From contig CM077596.1 in NCBI GenBank assembly GCA_039654915.1, positions 8,122,001 through 8,186,000 on the forward strand: 64,000 nucleotides of DNA, read 5' to 3'. A program made the position numbers and the translations under genes. This document shows positions 54,139-64,000 of this stretch, piece after piece. This DNA comes from Aquilaria yunnanensis. Its lineage: Eukaryota > Streptophyta > Magnoliopsida > Malvales > Thymelaeaceae. A model generated the notes under the pieces. It saw nothing but the letters and a program-made list of their open reading frames with translations, was not told the origin of the DNA and made no database searches. Each line of letters begins with the position of its first letter. The stretch's first letter is position 1.

Positions 54139-56724
54139 ATGGCTGAAGAGAGTGTTTCTAAGGAGCCTTTTACTCCTAATACGTCTATATTAAGAAGGGG
54201 TGAGGTCGTCCCTCATACGGGAAGTTCTAGCCACCAATCTAAGGCTGTACTACTGGCCCAACGGAGTGGTTGCTACCTTGAAGAAGGCCCAGGCACTAGA
54301 AGATAGGGGTCACCCTAGGGGTGATATGAGGGCCGAAGTTCTAATGGTTTTTGTAAGCCAATTGTAGGTAGGGCTACACTGTGTTCTCCACCGTCTCATG
54401 GAACAATTTTACAAACATTACTAGATTTTGCCCTCGCAACTAACTTTGAACTTCTTCATCCACATCAATGCCTTCTTCATCTATTGCAGAATTGCCATGG
54501 TGCACCTCTTTTTGTAGGTCTTCCTTTAGTTCTACATGTTGGAGTAAAAAAAAAAAGGATTCATTCTTGTCCCATATGGCTTTTGTCATATGAGGAGAGA
54601 GTAAGTCCTTCATATTCGTCACCTACAAGGAGTTGTGGGCTTATTGGAAGGGCCAGTTCTTCTACACTCTAACGGAGCTGGAGTGAGGCTTCCTTTTACA
54701 AGTTTGTAGCGACCTTTCAATAGGCCATTATCAAAAGGCCGTCATTGTAAAGGCATAGAGCCTACAATGGGCTCTTCATGTGGCTAGAGTCTTTTTGGGG
54801 ACTAAGAACTTTGTGTAACTGTTCTTGATCCCTTTACACAGAAATAGGAAAGATGATGCTTAGGTGGGAAGGAATCAATAAGGCCCACCTGTCTTACCTT
54901 GATATGGTGAATTTGGTCAAATGGGTTCTAGGGCAAAAAGGGCCATTGGTAAAGTCTTTTGAGGTGGCCTTCAAAGCTCAGAAAGGTTCTTTGGATCTTG
55001 AGAGTCGTACCCATTGTACATTTTATATTTCTATCCCAGTTCCATTTGTTGGAATGATCTTAAATCAAATTTGGTCCATTACAGATATGGGTGGTCATGC
55101 TAAGGAGCACTTGAAGTGGTGAATAAGTATCATCAATGAACTAGTCAAAGCTAGTAAGCTCACTATTTTGCTGATGAAGGTGGTGCATGCTTCCAGGGTT
55201 GAAGGGGATGCACCAGGAGCCTCTGCTTCTAAGTTAGCACCCCCGATGGTGCAATTAGAGGAGTCTCCTCATGGAGAGAACAATCATCTGGTTCAGAGGA
55301 TGACCTATTCTTTAGCCTCCAAGAGGGTTCATACTTTGTAAAAAATAAGTGATGGTATTGTTCATTCACTTGATGATTTTCCCTTCCTTGATGATGTCAA
55401 GTTGACGCCATTCTATACTGATTATGGATCTTTTCATTAAGTTTCTGCTATAAAGTAACCCAAGGGGGGGAGACCTCTATCTACCACATCACAGCAGCCG
55501 TAGGAAAGAGTGACGGAGGCCTTGTCCGAGAAAGCACCGAGACTTCCTCTTTCTTTTCCACAACCATCATTCAAATAGGGATTGTCCCACAAAAGGCCCC
55601 TAAAGGAGGAGCAGCAGGGCTAGTCACAAAGCATACCCACTTGGGATCTATTTTTCTTGGCGAGGTGGGTCTGGAGGAGTTGATTTTGGAAGACTATATT
55701 AACATCACCCACCATATTCTAGAAGACTAAGGACCCCCATGGATCAGCATCATCTAGCCATTCTCGGGGGGCTGAAGCCCAACTGATGAGTTTAATAGCT
55801 GGACTTCTATAGGTATATTTTCCATCATTTATCATGGTCATATTCTTTGTGTGTGGATGCCTTGTTCCACAATTATTTCATTTGCAGGAGGCGATCATCA
55901 CTTTCTACATCGAGGAGAGGTGCATTGCCTAAGAAAGGGCTATGAAGATGCTAGTAATGTAGGTCAACGAATTTAAGTGGTCGAATGCAATGCTAAACAA
56001 GGATTTTTTGGTAGAGCATGTTGTTCACGATGCACTAGCAAGAAAGCTATGGGATATGAAGGTAGAGAAAAAGAAGTACGAGAAGCTCACCAATGACTTG
56101 ACCCAAAAGCTCCCAGAGTTGGAGGAGGCTCTTTGCAAAGTTTGGGAGAGGGAGGTCCTGCCCCTATCTACGGCCCAACAACTGAGGGGTCATTTAAAGG
56201 TTGAAGATAAAAAATTATCAATTGTTGAAGAGAGCATTTAATTAACTCTGCTGGCTCCTCAAGGTGAAGCTAGCTAAAGTTTGATTATTGCTGCTATTCC
56301 TTTTGATCGAATTGAACGAATCAAAGGGGTTAGTCAAAGTGTGTGGGAGGAGATTTAGAGGTTTGTTAGAAGGCTAACACCGCATCAAGGAGCTTGTGTC
56401 ATTTGTCAGGGCACTAGAAAGGAGGCTTGGCAAGGGTGCCTTTGAGGAATTTAAGGAAGCCTTCATTTCTTATCACTTTTAGGTAGAGCGAAGGCATCCA
56501 AACTTGTACTTTTCTTTCCTTTCTACCTATATAAAGATGGCTCCGGAATTTGACGCATGGCCCAAAGAGGGGAAGGTAGGGGTAACGCCTTTTGAGGTGG
56601 GATCGACAGTGACTGATATGAAGGAGGCTCCAATAGATGATGTAGTTCAAGTTTCCTTATCGCCAGTTCCTTGTTCAATGGTCACCATTCCAAAGTTTGT
56701 GGAAGCACCTCTTGCATTGGACTG
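54139..56724 (+). pseudogene. Antisense gene of E4, diverged homologue of the E2/E3 antisense gene
   Basis: Starts MAEESVSKEPFTPNTS at 54139. About 54435-54510 reads QLTLNFFIHINAFFIYCRIA, aligned with QLPPNSFCYFNAFLCMCGIF of E3. About 54605-54690 reads SFIFVTYKELWAYWKGQFFY, aligned with KFMFTFATKDSWRGWQRKFF. A T-rich ...TTTGCAG acceptor at about 55870-55890 opens the last part. This has EEALCKVWEREVL coiled-coil text (55990-56241) and HPNLYFSFLSTYIKMAPEFD (about 56490-56545), resembling KYPDLDPSFLASLDIPGG of E3. Frame is broken many times; the middle has been lost or scrambled. The location, strand and domain order identify it. Function unknown. Confidence 0.7.
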
Positions 56725-57330
56725 ATCTTAAGATTAGCAAGAGGTACCTTTACATTTCCTGGGGATTGTGGACACTACTTCTACGAGCTTCATCGTGACT
56801 ATCCTTGCTTGCATATGATTCATTCTTCCCCTTCGGTCCGCCTTGCATATGATTGGTTCATTTCTATCAGATGTCTACACTAGCAACCGTGCTTGCCAAT
56901 AGTCAACTTATTTGGTCCAGCATCTAATCCATGCCTTCTAATTTTGTAAATGAATTTTTTAGCTTTTTGGATAAATTCAATGAAGCCTTTTCATACACCA
57001 ATCATTTTTCTAGGCTAGCCATTGTTTCTTATTTGCGCAACTCTCGACATCATTTTTTATCTATGCATCTTTTGCCATTATTTGTTATTTGCGCTTCTCT
57101 TGCCATCATTTTTATTAATTTGGCTTAGGCTCGAATAATTCCAAGGGTCATTTTCCCTAATGGCTGGCCTTATTTGAAGACTATCCTTCAGTGTTTTACT
57201 TTGCTACTATGTGTCCTATGAAAGGCCTATCAATTATGTATCAATGAATCTAATACTCAAAATCTTCGGTTCATACGTCAATCCATTATAATTATTCACT
57301 AAACTGAATTTGAAGAAAGGATTAGTACCT
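56725..57330. other. Spacer between antisense gene and pol of E4
   Basis: AT-rich, with TTGCGC/TTTTGCCAT repeats near 57010-57115 (two imperfect units of about 50 bp). No gene recognised. Confidence 0.45.
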
Positions 57331-60310
57331 TTATTAAATCAAATTGTTCATACAAAGTAAGGTCATAGGTCATCGGACATGTAGGTCTTAGGCATCATCC
57401 TTCCCTCAGAATCCATCAACTCATAAACTCCTTTTTGACTTCATTGTTTACAAGGAAATGGCCATCCTAATTTTGTCTCAGTGCTCCCTATCTTGGGTTT
57501 CTTCCTACTAGTTTAGCTTTAATGAGGCCATTGTTCCAACTTGAATCACCTTACTTTTAATTTTTCCTTCATGGGCTAAGGCTACTTATTGTTTAAAAGC
57601 TCTTATGCAGACTTGGGTGTCTTCCCTCAACTCTTTTAAGAGGTCTGGTCTCCCTTCTAGAAACTTATCATTTTCTTCAAAATCAAATGCTTGGAACTGT
57701 AGGGTGAGTTGCATGATTTCTATGGTATGAGTGCCTTCGTTCTGTAGACCATGGTAAAATGGATTTTGCTAGTTGCTCTTCATGGTATCATTTTGTAGTC
57801 CCATGGAATGCCAAGTAATTCTTTCACCCACTTTCCCTTCGCCTTGCCTAGTCTTTTCTTCAGTCCTTCTTTTATGGTCCTATTGGTGACCTTAACTTGC
57901 ATGTTCGACTGCAGATGGCCATGGGTGTGAAGTGAAGGTAGATGACCTTAATCTCTGTGAATCTGCACACTTACTAATCGTCAAATTACTTGCCGTTGTC
58001 CACAACAATGGCTCGAGGACACCTGAATCGACAGATTATATTCTTTTATAGGAATTTTATAATTTGAGTAGTCGTTATCATTGCCAAGGGTTACCCTCCA
58101 CCCACTTAGTAAAGTAGTTAACTGCCATGATACAACACTTTACTTGCTCAGGGGTCATATGGAGTGCTCTAATCAAGTTGGGACCCTATATAGCAAAGGG
58201 CCAGGGTTCGGCTGCAAGTGAAGTGCTAGAAGATGGCAACCTTTCTACCCAAGAGTTAAGTTTGCAGGAGTGGCACCATTGGACAAACTTTCTAGCATCT
58301 CCTTGAATTATTTGCCAAAAATATCCTTTCCTCAATGTCTTATGGGTTAGGGAATCAGCGCCAATATGCACTCCACAATTTCCTTGATGGATTTCTCGAA
58401 GGACTTATTATCCCTTTTAGGAGGTCAGATATCGCTATAGGGGCAAAGTGAACCCTTGTCTGTATAACTTTGCTCTTATAATGGTGAACATTCCTGATCG
58501 TATCATGGTCTTTCTTCATTCCTTTGATGTCCTATTTAGAGCCCCAGTCTCAATATAAACTTGTATAGGCTGTCTCTAATGATCCACAAAGGGCCAATGG
58601 TCTAATTAATAGATCGATGGTTCTATTAGCTCTTTTATCAATGCTTCTTCTTGACCTTTTGATAGGGTGTCAGCCCTCGTATTCTTGGCCATTGGAACCT
58701 TCTAGATCTGCACTAGGTCAAAGTCTTCATTAAATTCTTAACCAAGTTCAAGTACTTAAAAAGAGTTAGATCTCTAGCTCCTATGGCTCTAGTGGCTTGG
58801 TTTACTATCAACTAGAAGTCAATATATATTTAAAGACATCGTACCTCTACCCCACCAACCATTCGTAGTCCCACTAAGAGGGCTTTGTATTTGGATACAT
58901 TGTTTGTAACTGGGAACTAAAACTTTATTCTAAGTATTGCCTTTATACTAAGCAAGCCTTGCAAGATGACCACTACATCATGGTATTCAGGTCATGAGGC
59001 TTCATCAACATAGATCTCCCAAGGTGAGATGTTAGGTTGGCCCTCCTTTTTGGTAGTTTCTACGAGTATCATTTTTGTGATGAGATCAGCTAATGCTTGA
59101 GCTTTTATAGCTCTTTCAGGCTCATGCTGGTTATCAAAATTTTCTAGCCTGATACACCATTTGGCTAACCTTCAGGAGTGATCCAATTATTTAAGGACAT
59201 CTTTAAGGGGTAGTTTTGTTCACACGATGACCTTGTACATATGGGAAAAGGGCCTTAACTTTCTAGATGCTACCACTAGGGTAAAGATAGCCTTTTGGAG
59301 GATAAGATATCATGACTCAGCTCCTTGGAAGGTTTGACTGATGTAATACATGGGCATTGCTCAGGCGCTTAGTCCCTTATGAGAACAGCGCTTATCGAAC
59401 CTTTTATCACTACCAGAAATAAAACAAGGGGTTCGTTAAGCGATGAATGTGTTAATGTGGGGAGCTATTGTAAGTATTCCTTGATTTGCTTAAAGGTTTC
59501 ATGGCTTTCCTCCATCCACTCAAACACCAACCCTTCCTTGAGTATTTGAAATAGGGGTCAGTGGTGGTCCCCAAACTAGGACACAAAACATCCCAAAGTG
59601 GGGAATCTTCCTCCTAGCTTTTGAACGTCCTTTTTATTTGGGGGGTTAGGCATTGCTAGTGTTGCAATATTTTATCTGGGTTGGTATTGATCCTCCTTTT
59701 AGAGACCATATAATCAAGAAAATTTCATGCCTTGACCCCAAAAGTGCATTTTTTAAGGATTTAATCTCATATAGAATTATCTCACCCAATGGAAAGTCTC
59801 CTACAAGCCTTCGTAGTAATGTTTTATGACTTTGTGCTTGATGATTATATTGTTCACATAAACCTTCATATTTTGTTCTAATTGTTTAGCAAAAATTTTG
59901 TTCATGAGCCGTTGATAAGTGGTGCTTACATTTTTTAGGTCAAAAGGCATTCTTTGGTAATAATAAACAGCTTCTCCAGTGGTGAAAGTCATGTTTTCTT
60001 CATCTTCAGGGCCCATATGGATCTGGTGATAGCCATTAAAAGCATCCATAGAGGATAGAATTTTGAATTCTAAAGCGGCATCAACTAGCTTGTCTATGGA
60101 TGGCAGTCGATAGGGATCCTTGGGAGAGGAGTCATTTAGATACGTGTAATTAATGCACATTTGCCATTCCCTATTTTCTTTCTTTTTGTGGACCATGTTT
60201 ACTAGCCATTCGGGGTATCTTACTTCTCAGATTATCCCAGCTTTCAATAATCTTTCAACCTCCTTCTTAACAAAGTCTTTTTTGTTTCTAGGGCCATATT
60301 TTGCTTCCTT
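57330..60310 (-). pseudogene. pol: Pol of E4: RT, RNase H, second RNase H, integrase, decayed
   Basis: RT block 60196-59801: REWQMCINYTYLNDSSPKDP, SSMDAFNGYHQIHMGPEDEE, RMPFDLKNVSTTYQRLMNKI, with YVNN where catalytic YVDD is expected. RNase H text follows (LENFDNQHEPERAIKAQALA, about 59150-59080). The second RNase H begins WEIYVDEAS (about 59010). The integrase zinc finger is MHIGADSLTHKTLRKGYFW ... CHSCKLN (58371-58255). The core trace is IMAVNYFTKWVEG (about 58130) and the tail NDKFLEGRPDLLKELREDTQ (about 57670-57600). The two Asn replacing the RT aspartates, plus many stops, mean no activity. Confidence 0.85.
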
Positions 60311-60329
60311 TGCTGGACTAGTTTAGCAG

Positions 60330-62660
60330 AGGGGCTGACTTGCGACTTGTGGGTGATAATTTTGACATCTATGCCTGACATATCACTAGGAGACCATGCA
60401 AAGATAGTAATGTTGTCCTTTAAGAATTCAATAAATCATCCCTTTACCTCAGGAGGAAGGTCCTTGCCAATTTTCACAGTTTTGCTAGGGGCCAATTCTA
60501 CATCTTTTGAGTATTTGGATAAAGGCATTTCAGGCAAATTATCTTGGCTCTCCTTCCCCTTCTTCAAATTTGGTAAGGCCATTTTAGTAGTCTTTGGACT
60601 TCATATGCTTGCAACATAGCTCTGTCTCACTAAAGCCTGGTCTACGTATACAATTGTGTCTACAATGGGAGTCATGAAGATCATCGTTAGCCACTTAATA
60701 TCAAATCTTATATAGGATTGTACCTATGTTGGCCTTCCCAGTATATTGTTGTGTGATGATAGTATGTCTAAAATTAGGAACTCAAATGTATGGGAGTTGC
60801 ATATGATTCTTCCATCCTTTCCGATCCACCAACATGAGAGGTAGCCTAAGAAGTGGTGGTACTTCATCTTTTCCTACTCTATATGATGGTCCTAGAATGT
60901 GAGTTAGCAAAATATTCTGATTCTAAATTTTTTCAATATGTGAGAAACAAGACATTGGAGTCAGCCCCCACATCCAAGTAAACCAATTTGACATCAAAAT
61001 TGTTGATTCTTACTGTGATTACAATTGGGTCCATTTGAGGGAGCAATATTCGAGACCAATTTAGCCTTGTCAAGACATTGTTGGAGTCAACTACCAACTA
61101 GGCGATCTCACACTTCTGACGTTTTCAAGTTGTAGAGGACTCTCCCTTAACAATCATGTATACTATCCCCACAGGTGGTCCTGAATTCCTGTAATCGCTT
61201 GGGGGCAAGTGGTGTCTCTCCTATCATCATCCCCTATCATAATCATCTTTATCATCCCTTCTTCAAAGCCTTTCTTTTATCTCCTACATATGGATGTTGC
61301 CCTAACCATGTATCCTTCAACTTCCCAGCTTGAGTCATCTTATCTAGGAGCCATTTCAGATGCCAACAATCTTGCATATCATGGTTGCTATTCTTGTGGT
61401 ATTGGCAATACTTATTCAAGTCTTTCTTTTTCGTAAGGCTCATCGAAAAGGGCCATTTAGGCACCTGGTTCCCTTTTATAAGGTGTATAAAATATTTGTT
61501 CTCATTTCTCTTAACGGTGATAAAGCTAGGTCTGGTTACGATAGTTTGACACCTCTGCTTCTCTTCATAGGCACAAGCCTGCCTTCTCTTGGTCTTGGTT
61601 GTGCCTTCTGCATTGTTGGTTGATTGAGCTCTTTCACATGCATATGCTAGGTAGCCTGATGAAGGAACTCTTCTATGTTTCTTATAGGATTTCATGCAGG
61701 TCCCATGCTAATCTAGAATTTTTTGAAAGCCCTCGAGTTATGGCTACCAAATATAGTTCATGGGGCAAATCCTGTCCTTGTACTACCTTGGCATTAAACC
61801 TTTGCACAAAGTCCCTTAAGGACTCATCCCTTCTTAATCATATCTTCAGTAAATGAGCCACTGTTTTGGGAGTTGGTTCACTTTCTAGAAAGTGGCAAAG
61901 GAACACCTAAGAAAAGTCGTTGGAAGACTGAAAGCCACGCCCCCTTTTGGTTCCAAACAACGAGAATGTAGCTCTTGTCAGCATTAAGCTAAATGCCTTG
62001 CACGTAATAGCAACTAATGCTCTTTCAAGGCTCATGGAGGTGATATAGCTGCACATGATTGATGTAAGGCTATCGTAAAGGTCAATCTTTGACATCTTGA
62101 AGCCATCAAGAGTGGAGGCATTGATGATCTTGTTTGTGAATGGCTGAAGCCACATATACTCGATGTCAATGGTGGGAACAAATCTATTCCAGGGTTTTTA
62201 GGCACACTCATGTGCTACTCCATTTGATTTAACCTCTATAAGATGGCTCCTATTTCACTGCCAGTAGGACCATTAAATCACCCTAATGATGCTGAGGGTT
62301 CTCTTGTGTGAATTTGCGATGGTGGATCCTAAAGTGGGACCTGGCAGGGCTCATTAGGATGCTAAGTGGCTCTTGGCAAGCTCTCTAGGTGCCCTTAGTG
62401 GGGCCCTTTGTACTTTCTATTGGACGACCATCTTCAACTAGTAAAAAAGAATATGTTGGAGGGGTTGAAATAGATAATCATTCAAAGGGGCAGACCCCTT
62501 CACTTACGGGGGTCCATCTAGGGTATTTGAGTCTCCTTTACTTTGGCTCCTTGGCCTGTCCCCTCATCTTAGCGCCCTGTGGACCCTCTAAGGTGTTTAG
62601 TTAGATCCCTGCGTTGACTCTCATGCTTATTCCCCTAGAAATCCTAAACCATGCGGGATG
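60330..62660 (-). pseudogene. gag: Gag and protease of E4, decayed
   Basis: Gag block at 62155-61907 (SLTSIMCSYITSMSLERALV, AITCKAFSLMLTRATFSLF) and a zinc-knuckle-like block at 61695-61252 (DLNKYCQYHKNSNHDMQDCW, then LKWLLDKMTQAGKL). Protease text near 61050-60930 (DPIVITVRINNFDVKLVYLD, VGADSNVLF), where the DTGS core reads DVGADS. An EXKVKFXTPXG-type tail is not readable. Many frameshifts. Confidence 0.75.
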
Positions 62661-62678
62661 TCCTAGTGTTCACCATGT

Positions 62679-62696
62679 TTTCCACAGACAGCGCCA
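62679..62696 (-). other. Primer binding site of E4
   Basis: TGGCGCTGTCTGTGGAAA on the minus strand, 3 bp inside the LTR end. Two mismatches from the E3 site TGGCGCCGTCTGTGGGAA. Confidence 0.75.
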
Positions 62697-62699
62697 AAT

Positions 62700-63106
62700 T
62701 GATAGTCAAAGTGGGATTTTATGACTCGGGTATAGCACACTTAGAAGCATTAGAGTTGAACTGGAGATCCTATAGCCAAAAACAATGTCAAAGTCCACGA
62801 GATGTTTTCCCCAAGGGAAACCCTCCGATGGTCAAGTCAATCTCTAGAAACAAAGTGGAGCTAATGGATTACAAAGTGAATTCATCATACCTAGGGATTT
62901 ATGAGGAAAGTTTATTTATAAAGCTATGGGGGATCTATAAGGATCGTTTCTGGATGAGAATTATCCCGTAATTAAGAGATTCTATTCCATCTTTACTGGG
63001 TTTCCTCTTTGGTTCATTTAGAGCTTGTCTCCTTACATCTTATTGCGGGCCTTCTTAATTTGGGCCTGGTTCATCATGGGGCCGTGCATGAGCCTATATG
63101 CTACCA
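62700..63106 (-). repeat. 5' LTR of E4
   Basis: Direct repeat of 53014-53410. A minus-strand TATA box TATAAATAAA is at 62911-62920. It lacks the 28-bp filler found in the other LTR. Confidence 0.88.
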
Positions 63107-63111
63107 AGTGA

Positions 63112-64000
63112 CAAACAATTGAGCTCCATATTGTATGTTAAAATAATTATTGCAACAACAAATAATAATATGATCTACTTTTGACTAAAATTTATCTAAT
63201 TTGAAAAAATAGCAAAAATAGTTAACCTAATATTACCTGTTTTTTTTTGCCCCCATAATATGACAATGAAGCTAATTCTGTCAATCAAAACAAAATGTTA
63301 AATGTATCTTCCCCAATGATGCATTTTGGGCCGAGAAGATAGCTATAGAAGAAACAATTGAATCAATCCCAAAGAGACAAACAACTAACTCACACAGTAT
63401 CAACGACAAACAAACGGACACCAACAATGACGAGGAGCAACAGAACTCACCTCCATAATCTTTATCTACCAAAACAGAACTATATTACCAAAATTTGCTT
63501 TGCCAAATCCAGTTGGATTGTTGGCTTCCAGGAAGAAACTTCTATATTCGATCGTACACCAGTGGTTGCTTCATCAACAGCTCACCTCATGCCGGCCATA
63601 TGCTTCTAAAGCACAACCTGCATCAACCACGTCCAATGAAGAATCGATAGGAAGTGGACACATAGACTTTACAGAGAATGAAGAGGAATAAAGATAAACA
63701 AACTAATCCAATAATGCTCAACCCACACTAGTCACATTTGATGAAGAATTGATCTAAGGTGGACACATAAACCTCCCATAGAATACAGAAGAATAAGAGG
63801 AAATCACCTGCTCCAATAATGATGACCACAATGCAATGATTATAATCCCCCAAATTGTGAAAAGCCACCTAAACCCTCTTCCCGGTGACATCCTAGTGCC
63901 TAGGGTGAAACTAGAGTGGGGCTAGCAGGGGCCTTTATGCCTTAAAATTGTAAAGTATCTTTAATGTCCTTTAAAATTTAAAGAAAAATGTATTCTGGTC
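63112..64000 (+). other. Flank of E4 with a small acidic-tail ORF and a partial duplication
   Basis: AT-rich. ORFs 63358-63609 and 63500-63691 overlap in two frames. The second ends with STTSNEESIGSGHIDFTENE, an acidic tail followed by a TAA. The text around 63635-63712 (GAAGAATCGATAGGAAGTGGACACA) recurs diverged at about 63740-63815 (GAAGAATTGATCTAAGGTGGACACA). This should be the continuation of the unit at 51494-53008, but no protein family is recognisable. Confidence 0.4.

Larger units (their letters stand above)
53014..63106 (-). mobile_element. Tat-lineage element E4, both LTRs, all genes decayed
   Basis: Direct LTRs of about 400 bp (53014-53410, 62700-63106) with TGGTAGCATA...ACTATCA ends on the minus strand. 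A probable 5-bp target duplication is GGTGA (53009-53013) / AGTGA (63107-63111), one mismatch. Minus order: LTR, PBS, gag, protease, RT, RNase H, second RNase H (WEIYVDEAS), integrase, then a plus-strand antisense gene, PPT and LTR. Same plan as E2/E3 but a different, older family with short LTRs. Every gene carries many stops. Confidence 0.88.

Noticed and set aside
61209..61856. Plus-strand ORFs at 61.2-61.9 kb
   Set aside because: They lie opposite the gag zinc-knuckle region of E4 and show no motif.

Overview
The window is a transposon-only stretch of a plant nuclear genome, most likely a eudicot. This follows from the element types: three Ty3/gypsy elements of the Tat lineage with a second (archaeal-type) RNase H, an Ogre-like element with an extra ORF upstream of gag, two plant Helitrons (one with an RPA-like gene), a DUF4371-type hAT remnant and a Mutator-like element with a 9-bp target duplication. 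I found no intact host gene, no rRNA or tRNA gene and no bacterial feature. The species cannot be named from the sequence.

Layout. 1-7177 (-): 5' half of an Ogre-like element (gag, ORF1, PBS, 3.5-kb LTR); its two ORFs are fully open, so it looks like the youngest insertion. 7178-15488 (+): 3' part of a Retand-like Tat element (E2) that the Ogre interrupts: broken pol, an antisense spliced gene, PPT and 3' LTR. 15489-18689: old LTR-like AT-rich repeat. 18690-27828 (+): nearly complete but dead Helitron with recognisable 5' and 3' ends, RepHel and RPA-like genes. 27829-30795: old sequence including a hAT transposase pseudogene (-). 30796-32718: LTR-like insertion in the hAT copy. From about 33.8 to 50.2 kb (and probably to 53 kb) lies a second Helitron RepHel gene (-). 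It is cut by E3 (34920-42740, same family as E2, 5-bp TSD CTACT) and by a solo-LTR-like element (44168-48794, TSD AAACC) that carries another LTR-like repeat; a MULE (50162-51484) lies at its N-terminal end. 53014-63106 (-): a third Tat element, E4, with both LTRs. 63112-64000: unexplained flank.

How the parts work together. E2, E3 and E4 share one plan: LTR, gag-pro-RT-RH-aRH-INT in sense, then between pol and the 3' LTR a gene on the opposite strand. The antisense gene has its own TATA box 268-293 bp upstream of its ATG, and in E2 and E3 four exons whose three introns sit at equivalent positions (intron 1 is 71 bp in both). It encodes a protein of the 'putative gypsy type transposon' family with lysine/arginine-rich stretches and a C-terminal coiled coil. 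In E3 most of gag-pro-RT is deleted and the rest of pol is wrecked, yet the antisense gene is still full length. This convergent second transcription unit is the most interesting system here. Antisense extra ORFs in Tat elements have been noted before, but their function is unknown.

Limits. All calls come from reading the sequence and from memory of family consensus motifs; no alignment or database search was run. Boundaries marked approximate may be off by tens of bases.
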